Assembly (NCBI GenBank): GCA_965205255.1
Contig: OZ242051.1
Span: forward strand, 2,480,001 to 2,544,000
Direction of reading: 5' to 3'
Length of the DNA: 64,000 nt
Origin: G965205255 sp965205255
GTDB taxonomy: Bacteria > Pseudomonadota > Gammaproteobacteria > Pseudomonadales > Endozoicomonadaceae
Positions 25,859 through 34,633 of this stretch are shown here, one piece after another; positions within the stretch are counted from its first letter, which is position 1, and each line of letters begins with the position of its first letter. The notes below the pieces were generated by a model. That model was not told where the DNA came from, made no database searches, and worked only from the letters and a program-made list of their open reading frames with translations. Made by a program: the position numbers and the translations under genes.

Positions 25859-27484
25859 CTATTCTCCAGCGGGTAGTTCCGGTAAGCCTAATTCTTTCAG
25901 AAATTGGTTGTGTGTGTTGGTAGCATTCATAATCTCTTTTTCCAGCATCACCAATTTCTTATGCTCTACCTGCAAGTCAATCTGTATTTCCGGCTTGGCG
26001 GTACTCACATAACGGGAGATATTGAGGTTGTAATCATTTTTCTCAATCTCTTGTGGCGACACCTTTCGGGCGTAGCGCTCTTCTTCCTTTCTATACTGGT
26101 AAGTCTCGACAATTTTGTCGATATGTTCAGGCAACAGTTTATTCTGGCGTTTACCCTTTTCAAAATGCTCACTAGCATTAATGAATAAAACATCATCCGT
26201 GCTTTTACATTTTTTAAGCACCAGAATGCACACCGGAATCCCTGTGGAGAAAAAAAGGTTTGCCGGCAGTCCAATCACTGCATCAATGTTATTATCGGTT
26301 AACAGTTTGGTGCGAATCTTAGCTTCCTGTCCGCCACGAAACAATACACCATGAGGCAGAACAATAGCCATAGTGCCATCGTCATTTAAAAAGTGAAAAC
26401 CATGCAGCAAAAAGGCAAAGTCTGCCGCTGACTTTGGCGCTATACCGTAACCTTTAAAGCGAAAGTCTTTTGCTGTCTCTCCACTTGGCTGCCAGCGGTA
26501 ACTAAAAGGCGGATTCGCCACCACTGCATTAAACTTAACCTTTTTCGCCGGATTCATCTCACTAAGCTTCATCCAGTCATTTGCCAGCGTGTCACCACAG
26601 TGAATATCAAACTCTGTATCTTTGACGCCGTGCAGCAGCATGTTCATACGCGACAGGTTATAGGTGGTGATGTTTTTCTCCTGTCCGTAAATTTTTCCAA
26701 CGGTGGCGCCATGCGCTTTTGCCTGATGACGGACATTTAATAACAGAGAGCCAGAACCGCAGGCAAAATCCAGTACTTTTTCCAGCTTTTTGCAGGAACC
26801 TGCCGCGGGGTTTTGATTATCAAGCGTGACAATGCGTGACAGTATGGTTGAAATGGGTTGAGGCGTATAAAACTCACCCGCTTTTTTGCCCGAGCCTGCG
26901 GCAAACTGACCAATCAGGTATTCATACGCATCCCCCAGAATATCACTGTCGGTAGAAAACTCCGCCAGCCCTTCGGCAATTTTTTGCACGATGGTGCAGA
27001 GCTTTCTGTTACGGTCATGGTACTTTTTACCCAGTTTTTCCGAGTTCAGGTTAATCTCTGAAAACAATCCCTGAAAAGTGCTTTCAAAGGACTGGTTTTC
27101 AATATAATCAAACCCTTTTTCTAGTGTGCTCAATAATTCACTGCTTTGTATGCGGGCCAGTTCGGCAATACTGCTCCACAGGTAGTCAGGTTTAATCACA
27201 TAATGCACTTTTAGGCGCATCTGTTTTTCAAAAAGGATCTGATCTTTTTTATTCAGGCTCTCATACCAAACGGCTAAAGGCGTGCGTTTGTCGTTTTCTT
27301 TCAGGTCAGGGTAGTCTGGCCCTAACACTTTTTTAGCCGCTGCTTCATAGTTATCAGACAGATAACGTAAAAACAGGAAAGAGAGCATGTAATCACGAAA
27401 GTCGTCAGCATTCATGGAACCGCGTAGTTCATCCGCGATACCCCATAAAGTGTTGCCCAGTTGGCTTAAATCTTTGTCAGTCAT
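25859..27484 (-). CDS. hsdM: Type I restriction-modification DNA methyltransferase subunit
   Basis: HsdM is the N6-adenine methyltransferase of a type I system and acts with HsdS to protect the host site. The 541-residue protein has the N-terminal helical domain (LSQLGNTLWGIADELRGSMN), the SAM-binding motif VLDFACGSGSLLLN (about 237-250) and the catalytic motif NPPF (about 323-326). The length and N-terminus resemble the type IC (EcoR124I-like) group. It is the last gene of the operon and is separated from the DUF559 gene by about 350 bases filled with GC-rich repeats. An IS6 remnant begins 20 bases after its stop. Confidence 0.95.
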   Translation of the reverse strand: MTDKDLSQLGNTLWGIADELRGSMNADDFRDYMLSFLFLRYLSDNYEAAAKKVLGPDYPDLKENDKRTPLAVWYESLNKKDQILFEKQMRLKVHYVIKPDYLWSSIAELARIQSSELLSTLEKGFDYIENQSFESTFQGLFSEINLNSEKLGKKYHDRNRKLCTIVQKIAEGLAEFSTDSDILGDAYEYLIGQFAAGSGKKAGEFYTPQPISTILSRIVTLDNQNPAAGSCKKLEKVLDFACGSGSLLLNVRHQAKAHGATVGKIYGQEKNITTYNLSRMNMLLHGVKDTEFDIHCGDTLANDWMKLSEMNPAKKVKFNAVVANPPFSYRWQPSGETAKDFRFKGYGIAPKSAADFAFLLHGFHFLNDDGTMAIVLPHGVLFRGGQEAKIRTKLLTDNNIDAVIGLPANLFFSTGIPVCILVLKKCKSTDDVLFINASEHFEKGKRQNKLLPEHIDKIVETYQYRKEEERYARKVSPQEIEKNDYNLNISRYVSTAKPEIQIDLQVEHKKLVMLEKEIMNATNTHNQFLKELGLPELPAGE

Positions 27485-27518
27485 GGCTGGCTCATTAATA
27501 TCATAAAAGTTTCGCTGT

Positions 27519-27822
27519 ATTAACCACCCCGTCTTTCGGGCAATCCTCTAAAGGAGAGTTAACCACCCCCTTCTTTTGGGGAGCCCTCCAGAGGAGAGTT
27601 AACCACCCCTTCTTTTGGGGAGCCCTCCAGAGGAGAGTTAACCACCCCCTTCTTTTGGGGGAGCCCTCCAGAGGAGAGTTAACCACCCCGTCAGGCTTCG
27701 CCTGCCACCCCTCCAGAGGAGGGGAATGGGAGTTAGTTGCTCGGTTTTTACATTCCCCTCCCTTGGAGGGGTGCCCCAAAGGGGCGGGGTGGTCTCTATT
27801 ATCAGGTCCTGCCTGACGGGGT
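27519..27822. repeat. GC-rich repeat block R1, intergenic
   Basis: Four tandem units of the form GTTAACCACCCC...CCTCCAGAGGAGA (complete ones 40, 39 and 41 bases long) run into a composite palindrome. Its arms are CCACCCCGTCAGGCTTCGCC... and ...GGGGCGGGGTGG, each containing a CCCCTCC/GGAGGGG inner stem, with a central spacer TTAGTTGCTCGG. The block fills the space between the DUF559 gene and hsdM. Block R2 is nearly the same sequence. Because unit lengths are not all multiples of three, it could not be translated as a single frame. Confidence 0.85.
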
Positions 27823-27832
27823 TGTTTGTTTT

Positions 27833-28210
27833 TCACTCAACAAATGCTGAATGCATCCTCAAAAAGTCCATCACGTCCGATAAGCCTTGTTTAACATCCT
27901 TGTCCATAATATGAATAACCTGTAATCCAAGTCCTTTTAAAAACGCATCCCGTTTTGTATCATATTCCGCTTTATTGTCATGACTACTGCCATCCACCTC
28001 AATAACCACCGCCTTTTCAGCGCAGTAAAAATCCACAATGTAATTACCGATGATTTTTTGTCGGTCAAAATCCAGACCAAAAAACTGTTTGCTTTTAAGC
28101 TGATTCCACAACAAAACTTCAGACAAATTACCCGCTTTTCTGAGTTCTCTGGCACGTTGCTTTAACGTCGGATTAAAAGGAAGTGACAGGTAACATTTGG
28201 TTTTACGCAT
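27833..28210 (-). CDS. DUF559 (Vsr-like) endonuclease-domain protein
   Basis: This 125-residue protein belongs to the DUF559 family, related to Vsr mismatch endonucleases. The conserved start NPTLKQRARELRKAGNLSE is followed by LLWNQLKSKQFFGLDFDRQ. The PD-(D/E)XK-like core reads NYIVDFYC (D60), VVIEVDGSSH (E71, D73, H77). It begins two bases after the hsdS stop, so it is probably translationally coupled, and it is flanked on both sides by GC-rich repeat blocks. A role in the spread of those repeats or as an accessory nuclease is possible, but its biochemical activity is not known from the sequence. Confidence 0.87.
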   Translation of the reverse strand: MRKTKCYLSLPFNPTLKQRARELRKAGNLSEVLLWNQLKSKQFFGLDFDRQKIIGNYIVDFYCAEKAVVIEVDGSSHDNKAEYDTKRDAFLKGLGLQVIHIMDKDVKQGLSDVMDFLRMHSAFVE

Positions 28211-28212
28211 GA

Positions 28213-30219
28213 TTATTCTGCTACCTTTTCGAAATTAACCAACCCGTCTTTCGGGGAACCCTCCAGAGGAGAGTTAACCACCCCGTCTTTCGGGGAACCC
28301 TTCTGAGGAGAGTTAACCACCCCGTCTTTCGGGGACCCCTCAAGAGGAGAGTTAACCACCTCGTCTTTCGGGGAACCCTCCAGAGGAGAGTTAACCACCC
28401 CGTCAGGCTTCGCCTGCCACCCCTCCAGAGGAGGGGAATTGGAGTCAGTTGCTCGGTCTTTACATTCCCCTCCCTTGGAGGGGTGCCCCGAAGGGGTGGG
28501 GTGGTCGTTCTTAGACAACATTTCACAGGATGATTGCTTTTCCTTTACAAGTGTACCCTCTACCGCCGGAAACAACTGCTGCATCAGCCCTTTTTTATGG
28601 GCTTTAAGGGTGCTGAGTTTTTGGGTGTGGAGGTTGATGAGTTCGTCGACGGAGGAGAGGCAGTTGGCTATTTTTTGTTGTTCATGGATAACGGGAATAT
28701 TAATCAATAATTGTTTAATATCATCACTGTTTACAGCATCAAAAGTACCACCTTGAGATAATGCCTGCCAATATGGTTCAAATGATATTAACCATTGATA
28801 TAAAAACTCTTGTAAATTATTTTTATTAGTACGAATTGCAGCTATGCCTCTACCAATACAGGCTTGATAAGCTGATTTGGCAACACTTCCGACAGGTGCA
28901 CGAACACTTAAAAGGATATCGTTTACCTTGCATTCTTTTGTGATTTGAGATGTGTATATTCTGGGTACAGATAATCTATTCTTAATATCTGCATTTCCTT
29001 GTAGTAACGGCAATCCGTTGTTACTTTCATTATAAAATATAGATTTGGGTGATGACCCCATTAGAATAATGGATACATCAGATAGAGGTTTCTCCTTCCA
29101 CTCCCCCTCAAACCCACCAAACCGCAACTTCGGCACCAAACCCTCTGATATAACCTGAGAGCCACCACCCCGCCCTTCGGGCACCCCTCCAGAGGAGGGG
29201 AATTGGGGTGAAGCCTGCACGGTCTTGACATTCCCCTCCTCTGGAGGGGTGGCAGGTGCAGCCTGACGGGGTGGTTGACTCTCCTCTGGAGGGGTGGCAG
29301 GCGTAGCCTGACGGGGTGGTTGGTTTGTCTGTGGATAAGAATCATCCACCGCCGGAAACAGCTGCTGCATCAACCCTTTTTTATGGGCGTTGAGGTGCTG
29401 GATTTTTTGGTCTTGTGCGGTGATGAGTTCGTCGACGGAGGAGAGGCAGTCGGCGATTTTTTGTTGTTCTTTTTCTTTGGGGACTGAAAATTCAATTTCT
29501 TTTAACTGGCTAACGCCTACAACATTTTTTATAGCTCCTCCCGCTGCTTGAGACAGAAGTTTTTCTTGGTTTCGTTGATATTTCAACACATTTTTTATGA
29601 ATTCAAGATTATAGCCATTGGCAACTGTTAGCTTCAATAATGCTTGATTTATGACTCCTCGTTTTGCATCACTGGGGACTACAGCAATCTTTCCCATTGT
29701 TCCGGAACAGCTCATGATGATATCGTTTGGTTTTGCTTCAAAACGTTTAAGTTCACGGAATTTGTCTTCGGTAATAAAATACCTAAATGAATCAAAATTC
29801 TGATATATTGCATGTGACTGCTCGTATACAGGATAACCTTGCTTAACAAATATATCTTTTTTTAGAGCTCCGCCGAATGGTCCTCTAACAAACTTACAAA
29901 TGTTACCAAATTTTTCAATACTCCACTCCCCCTCAAACCCACCAAACCGCAACCTCGGCACCAGCCTCTCTGATATAACCTGAGAGCCACCACCCCGCCC
30001 TTCGGGCACCCCTCCAGAGGAGGGGGATTGTGGTGAAGCCTGCACGGTCTTGACATTCCCCTCCTCTGGAGGGGTGGCAGGCGCAGCCTGACGGGGTGGT
30101 TGACTCTCCTCTGGAGAGGTGCCCGAAGAGCGGGGTGGTTGATCTGCTTTTTGAGGCGCAGCCTGACGGGGTGGTTGATCTGCCTTTTGGGGTAGTTGCT
30201 CTTTCGGATGCTTACTCAT
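28213..30219 (-). CDS. hsdS: Type I restriction specificity subunit with repeat-encoded linkers
   Basis: HsdS recognises the target sequence for HsdM and HsdR. The 668-residue protein is longer than the usual 400 or so. It has two half-repeats, each starting LVPRLRFGGFEGEW or LVPKLRFGGFEGEW (about 85 and 360), a target-recognition domain, and a conserved helix ending QQKIADCLSSVDEL or QQKIANCLSSVDEL and HKKGLMQQLFPAV. Low-complexity proline-rich sequence encoded by GC-rich repeats occupies residues 1-78, about 299-355 and about 571-662, that is, before, between and after the two functional halves. The C-terminal part repeats a 13-residue unit (NSPLEGSPKDGVV). The gene overlaps hsdR by 8 bases. 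Both recognition domains look complete, so activity is plausible. Confidence 0.92.
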   Translation of the reverse strand: MSKHPKEQLPQKADQPPRQAAPQKADQPPRSSGTSPEESQPPRQAAPATPPEEGNVKTVQASPQSPSSGGVPEGRGGGSQVISERLVPRLRFGGFEGEWSIEKFGNICKFVRGPFGGALKKDIFVKQGYPVYEQSHAIYQNFDSFRYFITEDKFRELKRFEAKPNDIIMSCSGTMGKIAVVPSDAKRGVINQALLKLTVANGYNLEFIKNVLKYQRNQEKLLSQAAGGAIKNVVGVSQLKEIEFSVPKEKEQQKIADCLSSVDELITAQDQKIQHLNAHKKGLMQQLFPAVDDSYPQTNQPPRQATPATPPEESQPPRQAAPATPPEEGNVKTVQASPQFPSSGGVPEGRGGGSQVISEGLVPKLRFGGFEGEWKEKPLSDVSIILMGSSPKSIFYNESNNGLPLLQGNADIKNRLSVPRIYTSQITKECKVNDILLSVRAPVGSVAKSAYQACIGRGIAAIRTNKNNLQEFLYQWLISFEPYWQALSQGGTFDAVNSDDIKQLLINIPVIHEQQKIANCLSSVDELINLHTQKLSTLKAHKKGLMQQLFPAVEGTLVKEKQSSCEMLSKNDHPTPSGHPSKGGECKDRATDSNSPPLEGWQAKPDGVVNSPLEGSPKDEVVNSPLEGSPKDGVVNSPQKGSPKDGVVNSPLEGSPKDGLVNFEKVAE
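28234..28507. repeat. GC-rich repeat block R2, in the 3' end of hsdS
   Basis: Four tandem units ending in GAGGAGA are followed by the composite palindrome also seen in R1, with spacer GTCAGTTGCTCGG. The three complete units bounded on both sides (28273-28389) are each exactly 39 bases, so each adds 13 residues to HsdS without shifting the frame. The hsdS stop codon comes only after the block, 2 bases before the DUF559 start. Confidence 0.88.
29155..29323. repeat. GC-rich repeat block R3, central linker of hsdS
   Basis: A composite palindrome (CCACCCCGCCCTTCGGGCAC, inner CCCCTCCAGAGGAGGGG, spacer, then CCCCTCCTCTGGAGGGG) is followed by a second GGAGGGGTGGCAGGCGTAGCC unit. It encodes a proline-rich linker between the two halves of HsdS and is closely similar to block R4. 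Confidence 0.85.
29986..30200. repeat. GC-rich repeat block R4, N-terminus of hsdS
   Basis: This is the same composite as R3 with an extra unit of the form CTGACGGGGTGGTTGATCTG repeated near 30127-30182. It encodes the first 78 or so residues of HsdS, rich in QPPRQAAP and PEE. The sequence adjoining it (QVISERLVPRLRFGGF) is also duplicated beside R3, as expected for HsdS half-repeats. Confidence 0.85.
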
Positions 30220-33200
30220 ACGCCTTTAACCCCGCAATCTCACGCCCTTCGGCCTGTTTTTCCAACAGGGGTTTTACCTCTTCCATCAATGCCTGTTCCT
30301 TTTCTACCCGCGCCCGCCAGCCTAAATCTAGTGGTGCAAGCAGATCACTTAATGCGTCACCGTCAAGGATCATACGTGCCATGGTGTTATCCACAAACCT
30401 TTGCAGGGATTCAGGTGATAATTTATGCTTTTGCGCAATCTCTTTCAGCGTACGCTTTGACTTTTCGGCTTGAAATGTTTCGAACCCTTCACGAATGGCT
30501 TGCTTGTTTAATCGCGTGCCGATTTCTAGCGTATTAATATAGGCCGTTAAATCGTCATGTTCTTCCATTAGATTAGCGTCGGATAATAACAGGCTTATTA
30601 TCTGTTCACGCGTCATAGGTTCACGACTGGTGCCTGTGGTGTAGTCGGCCATGAGGCTTGTAATGTAGTCGAAATCAATCACATTGGAGGTGAATAGCAC
30701 CAGTTCAAAATTCAGCTGATCCACCGCCGTTTCTTCCCTGTTATTGCGCTTGCCTTGTCTGGCTTTCAATTTACCAGCCGTTTCCAGATAGACCCCTTTA
30801 AATTCACGCAAGGTATCTTGTGGCACACAGGCATCAATGGCAGTTTTGTGTTCATCATTTAAATCGGTGTATTGATCTAGCCGGATTTTCAGGCGCTGCA
30901 CTTCTTTAAAACAGTTAATAAACTGAATGCGTGCGGTATCACCTTTTAGGTTATTGGCATCTTGCGGGGTGCAGGTTAGCCCCTGTGTGGTCATAAAGGT
31001 TTTAAGATCATTCATGGCACTGTTAAGCTTTTCAATGACAATTGGCGCCGGCTCTACCAGCCAGATTTCCCTAGCTTGCTCACCTTCTTGCCCTGAGAAT
31101 AGCGCAATGGCCTCATCAACGGTGTCTTTTTGTCCGCGAAAATCCAGCACATTGCCATAGGGCTTGGTATCGTTAAGAATGCGGTTGGTGCGAGAAAACG
31201 CCTGAATAAGACCATGATATTGCAGTTTTTTATCCACATATAAGGTGTTTAGGTATTTGGAGTCAAAGCCGGTGAGCAGCATATCCACCACAATAATCAC
31301 ATCAATTTTATTGCAGTGCGGGTAGTCGGTGTTGCTGTATTTATGGTCTTTAATGCGCTGCTGTATGTCCTGGTAATAGCTGTCGAACTCACTGATGCTG
31401 TGGTTGGCGTTATATTGCTTGTTGTAATCGGCAATAATACGCTTTAAGGCGGCCTTTTTTTCATCGGGGGATTCTTTGTTATCCCGCAGTTCGTTGGGCA
31501 GATCTTCCTGAAGTTGCTTGGTGTCCTTATTGCCTTCTGCCGGTGGCGAGAAAACACAGGCAATATTTAACGGTGTAAAATGGTTATCTTCAGCTTGTCG
31601 CTTAGCCTGATGTTGTTTGAGTAGATCATAGTAGTTAATCGCATCATTAATCGATTGCGTGGCAAACACCGCATTAAAGCGTCGGTTACCGGTGGCAGCA
31701 TCGTGTTTATCCAAAATGGCATTTACCACTGCGGTGGGTGTGGGTTTGCCGGTTTTGCCTTTGGTTTTATTTTTCTTGCTCTGTTCTGTCTTATTTTGTT
31801 CGGCAAAGTAGTCAATATGAAAACGCAATACGTTGTCATCATTAATGGCATGGGAGATGGTATACGCGTGCAACTGTTTCTGAAAAATATCTTCCGTGGT
31901 TTTATAGGAGGCCTGCTCACCCTCTACCTGTTTAACGGTGGCATTCGCGTCAAAAATCGGTGTGCCGGTAAAACCAAAGAGCTGGGCATGAGGAAAAAAG
32001 TGTTTAATGGCTTTATGGTTTTCACCAAATTGTGAACGGTGACATTCATCAAAGATAAACACCATGCGTTTATCATGTAATGGTGCCAGGCGTGCTTTAT
32101 AGGTTTGTTTACCCTGTTTTACCTTTAATTTGTTTCGCCGGCTATTTTCATCAAGCGCCAGCCCCAGTTTCTGAATGGTGGTAACAATAACCTTGTCCGC
32201 ATAATCTTCTGACAACAAGCGCCTTACCAGGGTTTCTGTATTGGTGTTTTCTTCCACACAGCCGGCCTGGAACTTGTTAAACTCTTCACGGGTTTGCCGG
32301 TCAAGGTCTTTACGGTCGACCACAAACAGGCATTTGTCTACGTCCGGATTATCTTTTAATAGGGTGGAGGCTTTAAACGACGTGAGCGTTTTTCCTGAGC
32401 CTGTGGTATGCCAGATATAACCATTGCCCCGGTTTTCATGAATACAACTGACGACTTCCTGTACCGCATAAATCTGGTACGGGCGCATCATCATCAGCTT
32501 TTTTTCAGTGGCTACCAAAACCATGTAACGACTAATCATTTTTGCTAGGGTACACTTAGCCAAAAAAGCATCACTAAAGTCATGAAGCTTAGTTATTTTG
32601 TTATTGTCTTTATCGGCAAACTGATAGACCGGTAAAAACCGTTCATCTGCATCAAAGCCAAAGTGTTGGTTCTGATTGTTGGCAAAGTACCAGGTATTGG
32701 CGCAGTTACTGACAATAAATAGCTGCATAAAACAAAGCAGAGAGTTGGTATAGCCATTGCCCGGATCATTTTTATACTCAACAATCTGTTCCATGGCCCG
32801 ACGTGTATTGACGCCTATATTTTTCAGTTCAATCTGCACCACCGGTATACCATTGAGAAGAATAATGACATCATAGCGGTGATAGCTGTTGTCGGTATTA
32901 ATACGCAGCTGATTAATGACTTCAAAATCGTTTTTACACCAGTCTTTCACATTCACCAAGGTGTATTGTAAGGGGGTCCCATCGTCACGGATAAAGGTGT
33001 TGCGTTCTCGCAGGGTTTGCGCTGCGATAAAAACATCGGCATTGATAATTTCATCACGCAAGCGGGCAAACTCACCATCGGTGAGCGTTACACGATTGAG
33101 TGATTCAAACTTTTTGCGAAAGTTGCCTTCTAATGTAGATTTATTCCGAATGTCGGGGCGATATGTATACTTAAGATCTCTCAGTTTATCAATCAATGCG

Positions 33201-33226
33201 TCTTCAATGTGTTGCTCTTTGGTCAT
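30212..33226 (-). CDS. hsdR: Type I restriction endonuclease, motor and nuclease subunit
   Basis: HsdR translocates and cleaves unmodified DNA. The 1004-residue protein has an N-terminal nuclease domain with YDVIILLNGIPVVQIELKN (D...ELK, about 119-137) and a superfamily 2 helicase motor. Motor motifs are TTGSGKT (about 274-280), FIFDECHRSQFG (about 390-401), FGFTGTPIF, and QAFSRTNRIL late in the motor. A helical C-terminal region for complex assembly follows. It is the first gene of the operon; its stop overlaps the hsdS start by 8 bases. The frame is intact and the length is normal for the EcoR124I-like group. Confidence 0.95.
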   Translation of the reverse strand: MTKEQHIEDALIDKLRDLKYTYRPDIRNKSTLEGNFRKKFESLNRVTLTDGEFARLRDEIINADVFIAAQTLRERNTFIRDDGTPLQYTLVNVKDWCKNDFEVINQLRINTDNSYHRYDVIILLNGIPVVQIELKNIGVNTRRAMEQIVEYKNDPGNGYTNSLLCFMQLFIVSNCANTWYFANNQNQHFGFDADERFLPVYQFADKDNNKITKLHDFSDAFLAKCTLAKMISRYMVLVATEKKLMMMRPYQIYAVQEVVSCIHENRGNGYIWHTTGSGKTLTSFKASTLLKDNPDVDKCLFVVDRKDLDRQTREEFNKFQAGCVEENTNTETLVRRLLSEDYADKVIVTTIQKLGLALDENSRRNKLKVKQGKQTYKARLAPLHDKRMVFIFDECHRSQFGENHKAIKHFFPHAQLFGFTGTPIFDANATVKQVEGEQASYKTTEDIFQKQLHAYTISHAINDDNVLRFHIDYFAEQNKTEQSKKNKTKGKTGKPTPTAVVNAILDKHDAATGNRRFNAVFATQSINDAINYYDLLKQHQAKRQAEDNHFTPLNIACVFSPPAEGNKDTKQLQEDLPNELRDNKESPDEKKAALKRIIADYNKQYNANHSISEFDSYYQDIQQRIKDHKYSNTDYPHCNKIDVIIVVDMLLTGFDSKYLNTLYVDKKLQYHGLIQAFSRTNRILNDTKPYGNVLDFRGQKDTVDEAIALFSGQEGEQAREIWLVEPAPIVIEKLNSAMNDLKTFMTTQGLTCTPQDANNLKGDTARIQFINCFKEVQRLKIRLDQYTDLNDEHKTAIDACVPQDTLREFKGVYLETAGKLKARQGKRNNREETAVDQLNFELVLFTSNVIDFDYITSLMADYTTGTSREPMTREQIISLLLSDANLMEEHDDLTAYINTLEIGTRLNKQAIREGFETFQAEKSKRTLKEIAQKHKLSPESLQRFVDNTMARMILDGDALSDLLAPLDLGWRARVEKEQALMEEVKPLLEKQAEGREIAGLKAYE

Positions 33227-33242
33227 TGCACCTTCCAGGTAA

Positions 33243-33611
33243 AACGCAAAAACATAAGTGTACCAGTTTATACAAAAAAAGATGCAGTCTAACGCGTTGT
33301 GCGAGATATTTTTTTATGACGTTCACTGTCTGACAGGTTATTTGAGTAAATAATGTGGGTGGGAGGTTTTGACCGTTAGCACTATAGGCAACAGACTTAA
33401 AACAGTGCCGGTAATGGCAGGGAGCGGCATTGGTTCACAGGTAAACAACAAGTGACATTTACTGTCATGAAATATCTGAGTCCATAGCTTAAGAAAGGCC
33501 TTTAAATATTAATTGATTTTTGTTTGCAACAGTCCAACTCAATGACAACGCTTTATGCTTCACATCCCTGTGATCTAAAGCAATCTTATTGAAGATAGTG
33601 AGAACAGTTTG
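33243..33611. other. Noncoding gap between hsdR and queC
   Basis: This 369-base stretch holds the hsdR promoter region and the downstream side of queC. I see no gene. TTTGCAACAG at 33520-33529 resembles part of the IS6 end but lacks the rest. Confidence 0.4.
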
Positions 33612-34301
33612 TTAGACTTCGTAGAGTAGAGGGTCAGTTGCATTGCATTCAGCAAAGGCTTCTAGTCGCTCTACACAGGAACCACACTTACCACATGCTT
33701 TTTCTCTGCCATTGTAACAGGTCCACGTATCCCCGTAGTTTAATCCCATCGCTATTCCGTCGTTTAAAATATCGATTTTGCTGCCATAGAGATAGGGGGC
33801 TTCAATGGTAACTTTCTCCCAGTCACATAGCTGGGTGCATTGGTTAACTGCTTCAACAAATTCAGGGCGACAATCTGGATAAATGGCGTGATCCCCACTG
33901 TGAGCGCCATAGAACACTTTGTTGGCACCCACGGAAAGTGCGTACCCTGTGGCAAGGGATAGTAAAATCATATTACGGTTAGGTACTACCGTAGATTTCA
34001 TATTTTCTTCGGCATAATGACCTTCGGGGATGTCTATATCCGTATTAGTTAAAGAAGAGCACTGGAGTAATTCATTGATACAATTTATGTTAATTACCTT
34101 ATGGGAAATGTTAAGGCTTTCACAAACTTTTCTGGCGCAACTCAGTTCTTTAGTGTTGTGGCGTTGACCATAGTCAAAGGACAGCGCATATAAATCATAT
34201 TCCTTTCGTGCCTTGTGGAGTACAGTAAATGAATCCATACCTCCAGAATAAACTACAACTGACTTTGGTTTTTGTATTGAAGTTGAGGGTGTCTGCGTCA
34301 T
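33612..34301 (-). CDS. queC: 7-cyano-7-deazaguanine synthase
   Basis: QueC converts 7-carboxy-7-deazaguanine to preQ0 with ATP and ammonia, a step toward queuosine in tRNA. The 229-residue protein has the PP-loop SGGMDS (19-24), the family segments ALSFDYGQRHNTKE and VPNRNMILLSLA, and a zinc site of four cysteines near the C-terminus (C195, C203, C206, C209). Upstream on the same strand is the 3' remnant of a YhhQ-like transporter gene, cut by an IS3 remnant. No preQ1 riboswitch is evident. Confidence 0.95.
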   Translation of the reverse strand: MTQTPSTSIQKPKSVVVYSGGMDSFTVLHKARKEYDLYALSFDYGQRHNTKELSCARKVCESLNISHKVININCINELLQCSSLTNTDIDIPEGHYAEENMKSTVVPNRNMILLSLATGYALSVGANKVFYGAHSGDHAIYPDCRPEFVEAVNQCTQLCDWEKVTIEAPYLYGSKIDILNDGIAMGLNYGDTWTCYNGREKACGKCGSCVERLEAFAECNATDPLLYEV

Positions 34302-34429
34302 AAATAATAAAATAACATAAAATGGTTAAATATAAGGCGCTATTATTAGCACCTACAAGGCTTGCTCAATAAAAATCAATGCGTAATATCTGTGTTTAAA
34401 GGGTTAAACTTTGTGTTGAAGTCATACTT

Positions 34430-34630
34430 TTATTGACGTTCAAGTTTTTTCAGTTTGGCTGCATCTCTTACAGAAAAAAACAGAGCTATCAGTTCAGCAA
34501 CAATTTTCTGTATCCACATATCTGCTAACTGCCAAAACGATAATGTAAAGAAAAATGACATAAAAATAAAGAGAAAACTATCAAAACAAGAAGCTGCACC
34601 TGTTGACAGCAGCATCCTTGGTTCAGGAGA
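34430..34630 (-). pseudogene. C-terminal remnant of a YhhQ/VUT transporter
   Basis: The frame reads RMLLSTGAASCFDSFLFIF and then FWQLADMWIQKIVAEL, matching the pattern of the last helices of queuosine-precursor transporters (a conserved small-residue/Asp turn followed by two membrane helices). It is open at its 5' side up to the end of the IS3 remnant at 34634, where similarity ceases. It lies just upstream of queC on the same strand, which suits a former transporter-queC pair. The assignment rests on a short stretch. Confidence 0.5.
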
Positions 34631-34633
34631 CAG

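Noticed and set aside
25904..26354. Several plus-strand frames across hsdM
   Set aside because: They lie opposite a well-supported methyltransferase gene and have no recognisable motifs.
27519..27720. The tandem 39-41-base units as a CRISPR array
   Set aside because: The units are joined without unique spacers and are themselves palindromic. No cas gene is present.
29061..30473. Alternative frames through the GC-rich repeats, giving arginine- and proline-rich peptides
   Set aside because: Repeats with few stops in any frame create such ORFs. The hsdS and hsdR frames explain the region.
33520..33529. TTTGCAACAG as a fourth IS6 end
   Set aside because: Only ten bases match; the rest of the terminal repeat and the adjoining element sequence are absent.
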